This document shows, one piece after another, positions 47,597 to 59,110 of a DNA stretch of 64,000 nt. The stretch is from the NCBI RefSeq assembly GCF_006345815.1, contig NZ_VCIG01000038.1, forward strand, positions 682,001 through 746,000. Direction: 5' to 3'. The DNA is from Ochrobactrum sp. CGA5 (GTDB lineage Bacteria; Pseudomonadota; Alphaproteobacteria; Rhizobiales; Rhizobiaceae). The stretch's first letter is position 1; each line of letters opens with the position of its first letter. The position numbers and the translations under genes were made by a program. Below the pieces are notes generated by a model. It was not told the DNA's origin, made no database searches, and saw only the letters and a list, made by a program, of their open reading frames with translations.

Positions 47597-49129
47597 ATGC
47601 AGGAACTTCTCGAACAGCTCGAAGCCCGTCGTGAGGAAGCCCGCCTTGGTGGTGGCCAGCGCCGCATCGATGCCCAGCATGCCAAGGGCAAGCTTACAGC
47701 ACGCGAAAGGATCGAAGTGCTTCTCGACGAGGGCTCTTTCGAGGAGTTCGACATGTATGTCACTCATCGCTGCACAGACTTCGGCATGGAAAAGCAGAAA
47801 GTCGCCGGCGACGGCGTAGTGACAGGCTGGGGCACCATCAACGGTCGGCAGGTCTATGTGTTCAGTCAGGATTTTACCGTTTTGGGCGGTTCACTGTCTG
47901 AAACCCATGCGCAAAAAATCTGCAAGATCATGGATATGGCCATGAAGAACGGTGCTCCGGTCATCGGGCTCAACGATTCCGGTGGCGCTCGCATTCAGGA
48001 AGGCGTCGCGTCGCTCGCAGGTTATGCCGACGTGTTCAAGCGCAATGTGGACGCCTCCGGCGTGGTCCCCCAGATCTCAGTCATCATGGGCCCCTGTGCT
48101 GGTGGCGCTGTCTATTCACCTGCCATGACCGACTTTATCTTTATGGTTCGTGACAGCTCCTATATGTTTGTGACGGGTCCGGACGTGGTGAAAACCGTCA
48201 CCAACGAAATTGTCACTGCTGAAGAACTGGGCGGTGCCTCGACGCACACAAGGAAGTCATCGGTTGCCGATGGCGCTTATGAGAACGATATTGAGGCGCT
48301 GGAACAGGTCCGCATTCTGTTCGACTTCCTGCCACTCAACAATCGCGAAAAGCCACCTGTACGTCCGGTATTCGACGATCCGGCAAGACTGGAAATACGG
48401 CTCGACACATTGATTCCAGATAGCGCCACCAAGCCCTACGACATGAAGGAGCTTATCCACGCGCTGGCTGACGAAAGCGACTTCTTCGAGATTCAGGAAT
48501 CATTTGCCAAGAACATCATTACCGGCTTTATCCGCATGGACGGACAAACCATTGGTGTGGTTGCAAACCAGCCCATGGTACTTGCAGGCTGTCTCGATAT
48601 AGATTCGTCGCGCAAGGCGGCCCGTTTCGTTCGCTTCTGCGATGCCTTCAATATCCCGATACTCACTCTCGTAGATGTCCCGGGCTTTTTGCCGGGCACG
48701 GCGCAGGAATATGGCGGTGTCATCAAGCACGGCGCAAAACTGCTCTTCGCTTACGCCCAGGCAACAGTTCCCATGGTTACGCTCATCACGCGCAAGGCCT
48801 ACGGTGGTGCTTATGACGTGATGGCCTCGAAGCATATCGGTGCTGATGTTAATTATGCATGGCCGACAGCGGAAATCGCGGTCATGGGCGCCAAAGGCGC
48901 AACAGAAATTCTCTATCGCTCCGAACTGGGTGATGTCGAAAAAATCGCCGCGCGTACCAAGGAATATGAGGAGCGTTTCGCAAATCCATTCGTAGCCGCT
49001 GAACGTGGGTTCATCGACGAAGTCATCATGCCGCATTCCTCGCGCCGTCGCATTGCCCGCGCTTTTGCCAGCCTTCGCAACAAGCAGCAAGGCACGCCGT
49101 GGAAGAAGCACGACACCATTCCTCTTTAG
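47597..49129 (+). CDS. pccB: Propionyl-CoA carboxylase beta subunit (carboxyltransferase)
   Basis: Transfers the carboxyl group from biotin to propionyl-CoA, giving methylmalonyl-CoA. The 510 residues match PccB, with the CoA-binding [19 protein letters not shown] region and the second half [15 protein letters not shown] and [14 protein letters not shown]. The gene leads the operon with pccA and the mutase. A GTGGGGAC lies 5 bases upstream of the ATG. The regulator and its operator lie just upstream. Confidence 0.95.
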   Translation: MQELLEQLEARREEARLGGGQRRIDAQHAKGKLTARERIEVLLDEGSFEEFDMYVTHRCTDFGMEKQKVAGDGVVTGWGTINGRQVYVFSQDFTVLGGSLSETHAQKICKIMDMAMKNGAPVIGLNDSGGARIQEGVASLAGYADVFKRNVDASGVVPQISVIMGPCAGGAVYSPAMTDFIFMVRDSSYMFVTGPDVVKTVTNEIVTAEELGGASTHTRKSSVADGAYENDIEALEQVRILFDFLPLNNREKPPVRPVFDDPARLEIRLDTLIPDSATKPYDMKELIHALADESDFFEIQESFAKNIITGFIRMDGQTIGVVANQPMVLAGCLDIDSSRKAARFVRFCDAFNIPILTLVDVPGFLPGTAQEYGGVIKHGAKLLFAYAQATVPMVTLITRKAYGGAYDVMASKHIGADVNYAWPTAEIAVMGAKGATEILYRSELGDVEKIAARTKEYEERFANPFVAAERGFIDEVIMPHSSRRRIARAFASLRNKQQGTPWKKHDTIPL

Positions 49130-49133
49130 CTTC

Positions 49134-49178
49134 GCATGATCCAATCCGAAAGCCGGTTCCCACTTTTCGGGATCATGC
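49134..49178. repeat. Rhizobial palindromic intergenic element
   Basis: GCATGATCC (49134-49142) and GGATCATGC (49170-49178) are perfect outer arms. Inner CCGAAA (49146-49151) and TTTCGG (49165-49170) extend the fold. This element, built on GCATGATCC and CGGTTCCCACTTTTCGG, recurs in Rhizobiales genomes. It sits in the 84-base pccB-pccA gap and may form an mRNA structure that tunes the two subunits. Confidence 0.7.
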
Positions 49179-49213
49179 CGCGGCAATGATCCGGTTCATT
49201 TGAGTAAACGCAC

Positions 49214-51217
49214 ATGATCAAAAAAATCCTCATTGCCAATCGCGGCGAAATCGCATGCCGAGTTATCAAAACGGCGAAGAAAATGGGCATCGCAACAGTA
49301 GCGGTGTATTCCGACGCCGACCGCAACGCCCTGCATGTCAAAATGGCCGACGAAGCAATCCACATCGGACCAGCGCCATCCAACCAATCCTATATCGTCA
49401 TCGACAAAATCCTCGCAGCCATCAAGGAAACCGGCGCTGATGCCGTCCATCCCGGTTATGGCTTTCTGTCAGAAAATCCACGTTTCGCCGAAGCACTGAA
49501 GGCCGCCAATGTTACCTTCATCGGTCCGCCGGTGAACGCGATTGAAGCCATGGGCGATAAGATTACCTCGAAAAAACTCGCGGCCGACGCCGGTGTTTCG
49601 ACCGTACCTGGTCACATGGGCTTGATCGAGGACGCAGACGAGGCCGTCAAAATCGCTGGCAGCATCGGCTATCCTGTGATGATCAAGGCTTCTGCCGGTG
49701 GCGGCGGCAAAGGCATGCGTATCGCATGGAACGACGACGAAGCCCGCGAAGGCTTCCAGCTTTCACGCAATGAGGCGAAGTCCTCTTTCGGCGACGACCG
49801 CATCTTTATCGAAAAGTTCGTCACCCAGCCGCGCCATATCGAAATTCAGGTTCTCGGCGACCAGCACGGTAACGTCATCTATCTCGGTGAACGCGAATGC
49901 TCGATCCAGCGCCGTAACCAGAAAGTTATCGAAGAAGCACCTTCGCCATTCCTTGATGAAGCCACCCGCAAAGCCATGGGCGAACAGGCTGTGGCACTGG
50001 CCAAGGCCGTTGGCTATTACTCCGCCGGCACTGTGGAATTCATCGTCGATGGCGGCCGCAACTTCTACTTCCTTGAAATGAACACGCGTTTGCAGGTTGA
50101 GCATCCGGTGACAGAACTCATCACTGGCATCGATCTTGTGGAAGAAATGATCCGCGTTGCATCCGGTGAAAAGCTGCGTTTCGGCCAGCGCGATGTGAAG
50201 CTGAACGGCTGGGCTATGGAAAGCCGCCTCTATGCTGAAGACCCATATCGTAACTTCCTGCCCTCTATCGGTAGGTTGACCCGCTATCGTCCACCGGTCG
50301 AAGGCCGTAATTCGGATGGTACCATCGTGCGTAACGACACTGGCGTGTTCGAAGGCGGCGAAATCTCAATGTATTATGATCCGATGATTGCAAAGCTCTG
50401 CACCTGGGGGCCTAACCGCACCAGTGCCATCGACGCTATGGGAGACGCTCTGGACGCATTCGAGGTTGAAGGCATCGGTCACAATCTGCCGTTCCTGTCA
50501 GCGGTGATGGATCATTCGCGTTTCCGCGAAGGAGCGCTCACCACCGCATTCATCGCCGAGGAGTATCCGGACGGCTTTGCCGGAGTATCGGTTTCCGAAG
50601 ATGATGCGCGGGTGCTTGCCGCGGTTGCAGCCCAGATCAATCTGGCGACCGAACAGCGTAACATGCAGATTACCGGACGGATTTCCAGCGAGCAACAGTC
50701 TGTGGCAACCGACTGGGTGGCGACGCTCGACGGCTTTACTTTGCCGGTACGAATTGCAGAAGGCGAAGGCGGAACAACGATCAATTTTCTTGATGGCGGC
50801 AACCTGCCGGTTGCGAGCGACTGGCATCCGGGTAGTCATCTCGGCTCGTTCACTGTGGGCGGCAAGCCCATTGCCATTAAGGTTTCTCGCTCAGGCACTG
50901 GTTGGCGTTTGCGCTGGCGTGGCATGGATGTGCTAGTCCATGTGCGCAAGCCACGTATCGCTGAACTTGCACAACTCATGCCGGTAAAGCTGCCTCCAGA
51001 TACGTCGAAGATGCTTCTTTGCCCGATGCCGGGTGTCATCACTTCAATCCTTGTCAAGGACGGTGAAACGGTCGAGGCCGGTCAGCCGCTGGCGACGGTA
51101 GAAGCCATGAAGATGGAAAACGTGCTACGCGCTGAACGCCGTGCTACCGTAAAGCGTATCACAGCGGAAGCAGGCGCAAGTCTCGCGGTGGATGAACTGA
51201 TTATGGAATTTGAGTGA
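49214..51217 (+). CDS. pccA: Propionyl-CoA carboxylase alpha subunit (biotin carboxylase and carrier)
   Basis: Carboxylates biotin with ATP and bicarbonate. The 667 residues have a biotin carboxylase part (about 1-450: [20 protein letters not shown]-grasp loop [23 protein letters not shown]), a linker domain, and a C-terminal biotinyl domain with EAMKMEN; biotin is on Lys-633. The weaker start codon context is offset by its operon position. The mutase start lies 7 bases past the stop. Confidence 0.96.
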   Translation: MIKKILIANRGEIACRVIKTAKKMGIATVAVYSDADRNALHVKMADEAIHIGPAPSNQSYIVIDKILAAIKETGADAVHPGYGFLSENPRFAEALKAANVTFIGPPVNAIEAMGDKITSKKLAADAGVSTVPGHMGLIEDADEAVKIAGSIGYPVMIKASAGGGGKGMRIAWNDDEAREGFQLSRNEAKSSFGDDRIFIEKFVTQPRHIEIQVLGDQHGNVIYLGERECSIQRRNQKVIEEAPSPFLDEATRKAMGEQAVALAKAVGYYSAGTVEFIVDGGRNFYFLEMNTRLQVEHPVTELITGIDLVEEMIRVASGEKLRFGQRDVKLNGWAMESRLYAEDPYRNFLPSIGRLTRYRPPVEGRNSDGTIVRNDTGVFEGGEISMYYDPMIAKLCTWGPNRTSAIDAMGDALDAFEVEGIGHNLPFLSAVMDHSRFREGALTTAFIAEEYPDGFAGVSVSEDDARVLAAVAAQINLATEQRNMQITGRISSEQQSVATDWVATLDGFTLPVRIAEGEGGTTINFLDGGNLPVASDWHPGSHLGSFTVGGKPIAIKVSRSGTGWRLRWRGMDVLVHVRKPRIAELAQLMPVKLPPDTSKMLLCPMPGVITSILVKDGETVEAGQPLATVEAMKMENVLRAERRATVKRITAEAGASLAVDELIMEFE

Positions 51218-51224
51218 GGTTGAT

Positions 51225-53369
51225 ATGAGCGAGCGCCCCACCACCCAAGCCGACTGGGAAACCTTGGCTGAAAAAGAACTGAAACGGCCAGCCGACACCC
51301 TCATATGGCATACGCCGGAAGGCATCGACGTCAAGCCGCTTTACACGGAAGACGACTTGCAGGGCATCGATCATCTGGGCACCCTGCCCGGCTTCGAGCC
51401 TTTCGTGCGAGGCCCTCGTGCGACCATGTATGCGGGTCGTCCATGGACGATCCGGCAATATGCAGGCTTCTCGACGGCTGAAGAATCGAATGCTTTCTAC
51501 CGCAAGGCTCTAGCCGCCGGTCAACAGGGCGTTTCGGTTGCATTCGATCTTGCCACACATCGCGGCTATGATAGCGACCATCCACGTGTTGAAGGCGATG
51601 TCGGCAAGGCTGGCGTGGCGATTGACTCCGTCGAGGATATGAAGATCCTTTTCGACGGCATCCCACTCGAAAAAATTTCCGTCTCCATGACGATGAATGG
51701 CGCCGTGATCCCGATCCTTGCCAATTTCATTGTAGCCGGTGAGGAACAAGGCGTGCCCCGCGCGCAGCTTTCCGGCACGATCCAGAACGATATCCTCAAG
51801 GAGTTCATGGTCCGCAATACCTATATCTATCCGCCGGAGCCATCCATGCGGATTATTGCGGACATTATCGCCTATACGGCAACCGAAATGCCGAAATTCA
51901 ACTCCATTTCTATCTCCGGCTATCACATGCAGGAGGCTGGAGCGACGCTGGTTCAGGAACTGGCGTTCACGCTTGCCGACGGGCGCGAATACGTGCGTGC
52001 CGCTCTGAACAAAGGGCTGAATGTTGATGAATTTGCGGGGCGTTTGTCTTTCTTCTTCGCCATCGGCATGAACTTCTTCATGGAGATCGCCAAGCTGCGC
52101 GCTGCGCGGTTGCTCTGGTCGCGCATCATGAAGGAGTTTGACCCGAAGAAGCCCGGCTCCCTGATGTTGCGTACGCATTGCCAGACTTCAGGCGTTTCGC
52201 TTCAAGAACAAGACCCTTATAACAATATCGTCCGCACAGCATTCGAGGCCATGTCGGCAGCCCTGGGCGGCACCCAGTCGCTACATACCAACTCCTTCGA
52301 CGAAGCCATTGCTTTGCCAACGGAATTTTCTGCTCGTATTGCTCGCAATACGCAGCTTATACTCCAGAACGAAACCGGCGTAACCAAAGTGGTCGATCCG
52401 CTTGCCGGCTCCTATTACATCGAAAGCCTCACCAACGAGCTGGCCGAAAAGGCCTGGGCGTTGATCGAGGAGGTCGAGAAACTCGGCGGCATGACCAAGG
52501 CGGTCGAAAGCGGCCTTCCGAAACGTCTCATAGAAGAAGCTGCCACCAAACGACAGGCGGCGGTTGACAAGGGTGAAGAAGTCATTGTCGGGGTCAACAA
52601 GTTCCGCCTCGAACAGGAAGACGAAATCGACATTCTGGAGATCGACAACACCGCAGTTCGCCAATCCCAGATCGCACGCCTCAATCGCATCAAGGAAACA
52701 CGCAACCAGGCCAAAGTCGAAGCGGCGCTGGCGGAACTGGAGAAAGTCGCCAGGACTGGTGAAGGCAATCTCCTCGCAGCCGCTGTCGATGCCTCCCGTG
52801 CCCGCGCCAGCGTCGGCGAAATTTCCGATGCCATGCGCCACGTCTTCGGTGATCACGCCGCGGTTCCGAAGGTCGTTAAAAAGGTTTACGGTGCAGCCTA
52901 CAAGGACGAGCCGGAATATCAGACGCTGATTGACCGCCTCGGTGATTTCTCGAAGCACATCGGTGAAAAGCCGAAAGTGATGGTGGCGAAGCTCGGCCAG
53001 GATGGCCATGATCGCGGCGCCAAAATCATCGCTTCCGCCTTTGGCGATATTGGTTTTGAAGTGCTTGCAGGACCACTGTTCCAGACCCCGGACGAAGCTG
53101 CTGATATGGCGATAAAATCCAAGGTGCACGTTCTCGGCGTCTCTTCGCTCGCTGCCGGTCATAAGACCCTTCTGCCTCAACTTGTGGAAACACTGCGCAA
53201 AAAGGGTGCAGAGAACATCATCGTGGTCTGCGGCGGTGTTGTTCCCCGTCAGGACTATCAGTATTTGTTTGACCGTGGAGTGGCGGCCGTCTTCGGGCCG
53301 GGTTCGAATGTGCTCGACTGCGCCCGTGCCGTGCTCGACCTGATGGAAGGCAAGCGCCGCAATCTATAA
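51225..53369 (+). CDS. scpA: Methylmalonyl-CoA mutase (full-length, single polypeptide)
   Basis: Adenosylcobalamin-dependent isomerisation of (R)-methylmalonyl-CoA to succinyl-CoA. The ATG at 51225, preceded by GAGG, gives 714 residues. The N-terminal TIM barrel carries [20 protein letters not shown]. The C-terminal B12 domain has DGHDRG with axial His-595 ([13 protein letters not shown]), and later PNIVVCGG-type [11 protein letters not shown]. This is the E. coli Sbm-like single-chain form. No epimerase or meaB is in the window. The upstream pccBA operon feeds it, so propionate enters the TCA cycle here. Confidence 0.95.
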   Translation: MSERPTTQADWETLAEKELKRPADTLIWHTPEGIDVKPLYTEDDLQGIDHLGTLPGFEPFVRGPRATMYAGRPWTIRQYAGFSTAEESNAFYRKALAAGQQGVSVAFDLATHRGYDSDHPRVEGDVGKAGVAIDSVEDMKILFDGIPLEKISVSMTMNGAVIPILANFIVAGEEQGVPRAQLSGTIQNDILKEFMVRNTYIYPPEPSMRIIADIIAYTATEMPKFNSISISGYHMQEAGATLVQELAFTLADGREYVRAALNKGLNVDEFAGRLSFFFAIGMNFFMEIAKLRAARLLWSRIMKEFDPKKPGSLMLRTHCQTSGVSLQEQDPYNNIVRTAFEAMSAALGGTQSLHTNSFDEAIALPTEFSARIARNTQLILQNETGVTKVVDPLAGSYYIESLTNELAEKAWALIEEVEKLGGMTKAVESGLPKRLIEEAATKRQAAVDKGEEVIVGVNKFRLEQEDEIDILEIDNTAVRQSQIARLNRIKETRNQAKVEAALAELEKVARTGEGNLLAAAVDASRARASVGEISDAMRHVFGDHAAVPKVVKKVYGAAYKDEPEYQTLIDRLGDFSKHIGEKPKVMVAKLGQDGHDRGAKIIASAFGDIGFEVLAGPLFQTPDEAADMAIKSKVHVLGVSSLAAGHKTLLPQLVETLRKKGAENIIVVCGGVVPRQDYQYLFDRGVAAVFGPGSNVLDCARAVLDLMEGKRRNL

Positions 53370-53452
53370 TATTATCAGACGGATATGTCCTTTACAGGAT
53401 TCATCTTATGAACAACGTCAGAAGCGGGGTGAATAGCCCGGATTCCTGCTCG

Positions 53453-53511
53453 GAGCATTTCCAGCAAAAGTGCGAAGTGGTTTTGCGTTGGACAACTCGA
53501 CGAAACAAATA
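53453..53511. repeat. Second dispersed intergenic repeat, partial
   Basis: The stretch from GAGCATTTCCAGC to AAACAAATACTCG resembles a dispersed Rhizobiales element with GAGCATTTCCAGC, AAGCGGTTTTGCG and AAAACAAA. It lies downstream of the mutase in a 197-base gap that is otherwise empty. Confidence 0.5.
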
Positions 53512-53566
53512 CTCGAAGCGGTCGCAGCTAGCCCCATTTTAAAGAGAACCGCCCTAGAAGCACCGT

Positions 53567-53932
<366 letters not shown>

Positions 53933-54055
53933 TTAACCTCCGGGTTTTCGATGCAGATCAAACGTCGACCAGCGCCTGAAAGTTCCGCATATCTATGCGA
54001 ATACGGAACTCCGCCCCTCAATCGCACGTTTCTCTGCTGTCGTTTGGAGGTTGCT

Positions 54056-54430
54056 ATGTCACAGTTTTTTACAAAGCTCAGCGAAAAGGCTGCCGAACTC
54101 GCCGGTCATTATCTGGCATTCGTGGTAGCTACCTTGTCCATAATCATATGGGGTATCACCGGACCTTTATTCAGTTTCTCAGACACGTGGCAACTGGTGG
54201 TAAATACATCAACTACGATCATTACCTTCCTTATGGTGTTTCTGATTCAGAACGCACAGAATCGCGAAGCGAGCGCTACACAGGCAAAACTCGATGAAAT
54301 TCTGAGTATCGTCTCGACAACCAAGAGCGAGACGATTGGAGCGGAACATCTGCCCCTCGACAAACTGAAAGCGATCTTGAAGCATCTTGAAAAGAAAAGC
54401 GAAGCAACCTCAAAAGGTAAGACTGAATAA
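54056..54430 (+). CDS. Low-affinity iron permease family membrane protein
   Basis: 124 residues of the Iron_permease family: two membrane segments (about 16-33 and 45-63) separated by a short loop, then a cytoplasmic coiled tail (LDEILSIVSTTKSETIGAEHL). Start at the ATG at 54056 because TGGAGG lies 6 bases before it. Transport of iron is only a family label; bacterial members are poorly tested. Confidence 0.78.
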   Translation: MSQFFTKLSEKAAELAGHYLAFVVATLSIIIWGITGPLFSFSDTWQLVVNTSTTIITFLMVFLIQNAQNREASATQAKLDEILSIVSTTKSETIGAEHLPLDKLKAILKHLEKKSEATSKGKTE

Positions 54431-54508
54431 GAAAGCCATCTTTCCCGATTGACGTTTGGGCCTATATCTCCACGAGAAAAATCTCATCGTTAGCAGAAAG
54501 GATGTCCC

Positions 54509-55045
54509 ATGGCCGTCACCAAGAAACAGGAAGCCCGTGCTCTCAATGCCGACGAAAGAGAGCTGGTGGAGAAATCGCACCATCCCTTTTTGCAAAACGT
54601 ATCCGATGAAGAACTGACGCATCTGGCAAAACTTATCCGCGAGCGCCGCAAGAAGGCGAAAGATCAAGCAAGCCAGCGCAGGCGCGAGATGCGTGGAAAG
54701 GGAGCTGCTCGCGGCGCCTCTCCATCAAAGGCGGACGAAGGTTCTCATCTGAAAGTTTCCGTTCTGGCTATGGCGGTGCGTCGCATCAACACCGAAGTTG
54801 AACGCAGACGCCGCATGTCGGCCAGCGCCGAACTGATCGCCAATGCACAAAAAGCGCTTGCGACCAAAGAAGCCAACGAAAAGAAGGGGAAGGATTTCAA
54901 CACACGTCATGCGCGGAACGGGATGCGCAACATCCCGAACGAAAACTATGACAGCCTTATTCGGCCAGCAGAGCGTGGACGGCTCAGGAAGGCCGCCAGC
55001 GTTGCTCAGGCAAAGAAGGATAGTCGTCACAAGGAAGCGGGCTAA
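54509..55045 (+). CDS. Highly basic hypothetical protein
   Basis: 178 residues, rich in Lys, Arg, Ala and Gln with no membrane segment or signal peptide. Acidic N-terminal helix (DERELVEKSHHPFLQNVSDEELTHL), then charged helices RRREMRGKGAARG and RRINTEVERRRRM. It looks nucleic-acid or ribosome associated by composition, an inference only. GAAAGGATG precedes the ATG. I do not recognise the family. Confidence 0.7.
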   Translation: MAVTKKQEARALNADERELVEKSHHPFLQNVSDEELTHLAKLIRERRKKAKDQASQRRREMRGKGAARGASPSKADEGSHLKVSVLAMAVRRINTEVERRRRMSASAELIANAQKALATKEANEKKGKDFNTRHARNGMRNIPNENYDSLIRPAERGRLRKAASVAQAKKDSRHKEAG

Positions 55046-55090
55046 CCCAAATTGGTGCTGTCTTAGGGTGATGTGTGTGAAAATGAATGG

Positions 55091-55936
55091 TTATAGCATT
55101 TCCAACGCCGTCTTTCGGGACGGCGGCGCGAAAGACCGGTTCAGACGTTCCAACTGATCCTCGGAAAGCCGCAAATCTGCGGCTTTTCTATTATCACGCA
55201 CATGGTGCAGATTGGAGGATTTTGGGATGGCGATGATATTGCCGCCTCGCATCGTCCAGGCAAGCGCCACCGAGGCTGGCGTTCCTCCCACCTCATCCGC
55301 AATCTGTGCCAGAATGGGGTTGTTCAGCAAGCGGCCCTGTTCAATTGGCGAATATGCCATAAGCGGAATTCTGCGCTCGTCGGACCATGGAATCAGATCG
55401 AATTCTGGGCCACGCCGCGTCAGATTATATAGTATCTGGTTCGTCGCAACAGCCTTGCCGCCCACCACGTTAACGAGTTCTTTCATGTCATCCGTGTCGA
55501 AATTGCTGACACCCCAGCAGCCAATTTTTCCAGCCTGACGCAGCTCTTCAAATGCCGCAACAGTCTCTTCAAGGGGATACCGCCCACGCCAGTGCAGCAA
55601 ATAAAGATCGATGCGGTCAGTGCGAAGGCGCTCCAGACTTCTCTCGCAGGCCTCGATTGTGCCTTTCCGAGAAGCATTGAACGGCAATACCTTGCTGACA
55701 ATCAACACGTCATCGCGACGGCCGACGATGGCTTCGCCGACAACATTTTCCGCCTCACCGTCAGCGTACATTTCCGCCGTATCGATCAGCGTCATTCCGA
55801 GATCTATACCGCTTCTCAATGCTTCGATTTCATAGCGGCGTTGTGCACTGTCTTCACCCATATACCAGGTGCCCTGTCCAAGCGCCGGAACCGTCAGGCT
55901 CGAAGGCAGGGCAATCTGTGGTATGGTACCGATCAT
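55091..55936 (-). CDS. Aldo/keto reductase
   Basis: NAD(P)H-dependent reductase of the AKR fold, 281 residues. Catalytic tetrad positions are visible: DTAEMYADGEAENVVGEAI (Asp, Tyr), LIVSKVLPF (Lys) and LYLLHWRG (His). IPKSSNLHHVRDN near the C-terminus binds the cofactor. Substrate unknown. It is monocistronic. Confidence 0.92.
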   Translation of the reverse strand: MIGTIPQIALPSSLTVPALGQGTWYMGEDSAQRRYEIEALRSGIDLGMTLIDTAEMYADGEAENVVGEAIVGRRDDVLIVSKVLPFNASRKGTIEACERSLERLRTDRIDLYLLHWRGRYPLEETVAAFEELRQAGKIGCWGVSNFDTDDMKELVNVVGGKAVATNQILYNLTRRGPEFDLIPWSDERRIPLMAYSPIEQGRLLNNPILAQIADEVGGTPASVALAWTMRGGNIIAIPKSSNLHHVRDNRKAADLRLSEDQLERLNRSFAPPSRKTALEML

Positions 55937-56011
55937 TGATCTTCCCCCGTATAACGATCAAAGCCATGATCGCTAGACGCTCGGAAAATTCAAGGCCCTG
56001 AGAACTATCAC

Positions 56012-56848
56012 TCAAGCAAAATGTAGACCGAAGCCCTGCATGAGCCTGCGGATGGCATAGTCCGGATTCTGTGATGTCACGACCGCCAGATCATTGTGAT
56101 GATGTAACTCTTCATCAGCGCGGCGCGGCTTCAGCAGAGACACCGTGCGCCGGGCGATCGCTTCCGCAGGATCGAGCCAGTCAACCGGCCATGGCGCCAG
56201 ACGGCGAAACACATTGGCAAGAAATGGATAATGCGTGCAGGCCAGAACAACAATATCGGTTCGGCTGCCATCCTGTTCGATGAAACACGGCGCAATCTGC
56301 TCGACCACCAGCGCCTCATCGATCTTTTCGCCACGAATATGCGCTTCTGCCACCGCTGCAAGCTGATCGGCCCCAACGAGACGAACATGGCACTGGGACG
56401 CGAAAGATTGAATAAGATCGCGTGTATAAGCACGCCTGACTGTACCGGGGGTCGCCAGCACGGAAACGAGCCTCGACGATGTTCTTTCCGCTGCGGGCTT
56501 GATCGCAGGCACCGTGCCGACAAACGGCACCGAAGGATAGGCTCGCCGCAAATCATCCATCACCAGCGTGGAAGCCGTATTGCAGGCAATGACCGCGATT
56601 TCGGGATTATGGGCCGCAATAAGCTTGCCGAACAGTTCGACAATCCGCTCCCTCAACGCATCTTCTTTCCATCCGCCATAAGGAAATCCAGCATCATCGG
56701 CAACGTAGACGAAACGGCGATCCGGCATAAGCACGCGCGCCTCGCGCAACACCGTCAGGCCCCCAATGCCGCTGTCGAAAACAAGAATGGGTCTTTCAGT
56801 ATAGGCACTAGGCATGGCGGAAATGCTCACAGCGGACTCGCTCTTCAT
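56012..56848 (-). CDS. murI: Glutamate racemase
   Basis: Makes D-glutamate for peptidoglycan. 278 residues with [14 protein letters not shown], first catalytic Cys in ACNTASTLV and second in VLACTHYPF. An N-terminal extension of about 19 residues ([19 protein letters not shown]) precedes the usual start. It follows trmJ with a 4-base overlap. Confidence 0.95.
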   Translation of the reverse strand: MKSESAVSISAMPSAYTERPILVFDSGIGGLTVLREARVLMPDRRFVYVADDAGFPYGGWKEDALRERIVELFGKLIAAHNPEIAVIACNTASTLVMDDLRRAYPSVPFVGTVPAIKPAAERTSSRLVSVLATPGTVRRAYTRDLIQSFASQCHVRLVGADQLAAVAEAHIRGEKIDEALVVEQIAPCFIEQDGSRTDIVVLACTHYPFLANVFRRLAPWPVDWLDPAEAIARRTVSLLKPRRADEELHHHNDLAVVTSQNPDYAIRRLMQGFGLHFA

Positions 56849-57690
56849 TCATCCTTGTCCTCTATTGCTGGAACCTGTTTCGCGGGCTTGCGCGCGCGCC
56901 CTTCCGGGGCACCTGAGCCACGAGGCTTCTTCGGTGTGAACACATCTAGAGACGTAATAACCCCGCGTAGAAGCTTCAGTTCTGCGGAAGCGAAACCGGC
57001 ACGCGTCAGCACAGCACGCAGATTGTTGACCATGATTTCCTTGCGGGCTTCCGGGCGGAAATATCCCCGAACATCAAGAGCTTCCTCGATATGATTAAAG
57101 AGCCCTTGCAACTCCTGCTTCGGCGCCATCTCAAGCTCCGGCCCCCGAAACACCGTCTCTGTTTCCGTCTCAAGGCCCGACTTCATCCATTCATAGGACA
57201 TCAGCAAAACAGCTTGGGCGATATTGAGCGATGCGAAAGCAGGGTTGACCGGAAATGTCACCAGCTCGTCAGCCAGCCCGACTTCCTCATTGCTGAGGCC
57301 GAAGCGTTCGCGTCCAAACAGGATGCCGGTCTTCTCTCCAGTTCTAAAACGGCGGCGTAGTTCGCCGCCCGCTTCGACGGCGCTGCGCACCTGCTTGAAA
57401 CCATCACGTTCGCGTGCTGTCGTCGCATAAACGAAATTGAGGTCAGCTATAGCTGATGGCAGGTCGTCATAAACCACCGCATTGTCGATTACATGATCGG
57501 CTTTACTGGCCGCCGCCCTCGCCTTTTCGCTCGGGAACTCCTCGCGCGGATTGACCAGACGCAATTCAGCAAGACCGAAATTCGCCATGGCGCGCGCCAC
57601 CATGCCGATATTTTCCGGCAATTGCGGCTCCACCAGCACGATTGCCGGTCCTTCCGCGATAAAGGGGCGCTGTTTGTCTGTTCCTGCCAT
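56845..57690 (-). CDS. trmJ: tRNA 2'-O-methyltransferase TrmJ-type (SpoU/TrmH family)
   Basis: SPOUT-fold methyltransferase expected to modify tRNA position 32. 281 residues; knot motifs are [32 protein letters not shown] and [17 protein letters not shown] basic C-terminal tail follows ([20 protein letters not shown]). The name rests on those motifs; the exact tRNA substrate is not provable here. Confidence 0.88.
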   Translation of the reverse strand: MAGTDKQRPFIAEGPAIVLVEPQLPENIGMVARAMANFGLAELRLVNPREEFPSEKARAAASKADHVIDNAVVYDDLPSAIADLNFVYATTARERDGFKQVRSAVEAGGELRRRFRTGEKTGILFGRERFGLSNEEVGLADELVTFPVNPAFASLNIAQAVLLMSYEWMKSGLETETETVFRGPELEMAPKQELQGLFNHIEEALDVRGYFRPEARKEIMVNNLRAVLTRAGFASAELKLLRGVITSLDVFTPKKPRGSGAPEGRARKPAKQVPAIEDKDE

Positions 57691-57867
57691 GATCTCTTCC
57701 GCATTAGCTATCGTATCGTGGCTTTTCCCTTACATAATTGACAAAGAATCGCAAAGATTCCCCTTACGGGTTTTAGGGAAAAGCCTGTGTAGTAGCCCGA
57801 TAACACCTATTTGGTGCCCATTCGTGCCAGACTGTCGCCACTGGATACTTGATCAAGGGAGGAAACA

Positions 57868-58452
57868 ATGTCTGGTAAGAATATACTCATGCTTTGCGGC
57901 GACTTTGGTGAGGACTATGAAACCATGGTCCCGTTCCAGACGCTGTTGACCGTTGGCCATACGGTTCATGCGGTCTGCCCCGGCAAAAAGGCTGGCGATC
58001 ACATTGCAACAGCCATTCACGACTTCGAAGGCCACCAGACCTATACCGAAAAGCCGGGACACAACTTCACCCTGAACGCGACCTTCGCCGATGTTAAACC
58101 TGAGAATTATGACGCTCTTGTCATTCCTGGTGGTCGGGCGCCAGAATATCTGCGTCTCGATGATAAAGTTATCGCTGTGGTGAAGCATTTCTTTGAGGCA
58201 AACAAGCCTGTCGCCGCAGTGTGCCATGGCGCGCAATTGCTGGCCGCAGCGCGCGTTCTGGAAGGTCGCACCTGTTCTGCCTATCCGGCATGCCGCCCGG
58301 AAGTCGAGCTTGCCGGTGGCACCTACGCCGACATTCCGGTCGATCAGGCCGTCACAGATGGTAATCTCGTCACGTCGCCTGCATGGCCCGCTCATCCCGC
58401 ATGGCTGTCACAGTTTCTCACAGTGCTTGGCACGAGGATCACCCATAGTTGA
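57868..58452 (+). CDS. DJ-1/PfpI family protein
   Basis: Cytoplasmic protein of the DJ-1 superfamily, 194 residues. The nucleophile elbow AVCHGAQLL holds a Cys, with a Glu in GDFGEDYE and a further His in the same fold. Relatives are glyoxalases, chaperones or general stress proteins, so function is open. GGGAGGA precedes the ATG. It is divergent from trmJ. Confidence 0.9.
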   Translation: MSGKNILMLCGDFGEDYETMVPFQTLLTVGHTVHAVCPGKKAGDHIATAIHDFEGHQTYTEKPGHNFTLNATFADVKPENYDALVIPGGRAPEYLRLDDKVIAVVKHFFEANKPVAAVCHGAQLLAAARVLEGRTCSAYPACRPEVELAGGTYADIPVDQAVTDGNLVTSPAWPAHPAWLSQFLTVLGTRITHS

Positions 58453-58540
58453 TCGCAACGCCCTGCCTGTTGCCCAACAAGGTTGCAGGTGGGGCGAAAC
58501 TACGCGACAGTAGGCATAGGAGAACGACCCGGAGGGAATC

Positions 58541-58951
58541 ATGTGCAGACTGTTCATCGGTGCCGATCCCGAACTCTGGCTGAGCGTGACGCGTTCGCTG
58601 CGTATCGACGGCGTTGTAACAAGCGTTCGGCTTGAGAATTTTTTCTGGTGGGCTCTCGAAGATATTGCGGCGCGCGACGATCTGACAGTCAGCCGCCTGA
58701 TTGGCAAACTTTACGATGAATCACGGAACGAGGGGCACGATCTCGATAACTTTGCGTCGTTCCTGCGGGTCTGTTGTGGACGTTATCTTTCTCTGCAAGT
58801 GAACGGCCTTGTGCCCACCAACAAGTCAACCGCCATATCCACACTGGATGCGGACACAATTCTAGTCAGGGAACAGCAAGACTATCGCGAGCGGCAATCA
58901 TCCTGGGAAAATACCCGCGAGAATGACCACGCAGCACACCGCGCCGCATAA
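58541..58951 (+). CDS. Ribbon-helix-helix domain protein
   Basis: 136 residues. An MCRLFIGADPELW start and a predicted ribbon-helix-helix (SLRIDGVVTSVRLENFFWWA, then ARDDLTVSRLIGKLYDE) suggest a small DNA-binding protein of the RHH_4 type. The later part CRYLSLQV-like RYLSLQVNG and an acidic tail have no motif. GGAGGGAA precedes the ATG. No target is obvious. Confidence 0.78.
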   Translation: MCRLFIGADPELWLSVTRSLRIDGVVTSVRLENFFWWALEDIAARDDLTVSRLIGKLYDESRNEGHDLDNFASFLRVCCGRYLSLQVNGLVPTNKSTAISTLDADTILVREQQDYRERQSSWENTRENDHAAHRAA

Positions 58952-59110
58952 TCGTCGCCATTCAAGAACCATTTCGCGCCTTTCGCAAATCTCTCCCGAA
59001 ATTTTGACCACCCAAACCGTTCTATAGGCCAAAGAATAAGCCTCTTACACTTTGCCTTATTCGTCGTGAGTGCTATACGGGCGCGACGCATTGAAAAAGA
59101 GGCTTCATCC

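Noticed and set aside
52281..53180. A 299-codon open frame antisense to methylmalonyl-CoA mutase
   Set aside because: It is a shadow of a well-supported gene; the protein has no family features and no start signal.
58452..58540. Terminator hairpin between the DJ-1 gene and the RHH gene
   Set aside because: The CCCTGCC/GGTGGGG pairing is imperfect and has no T-run.
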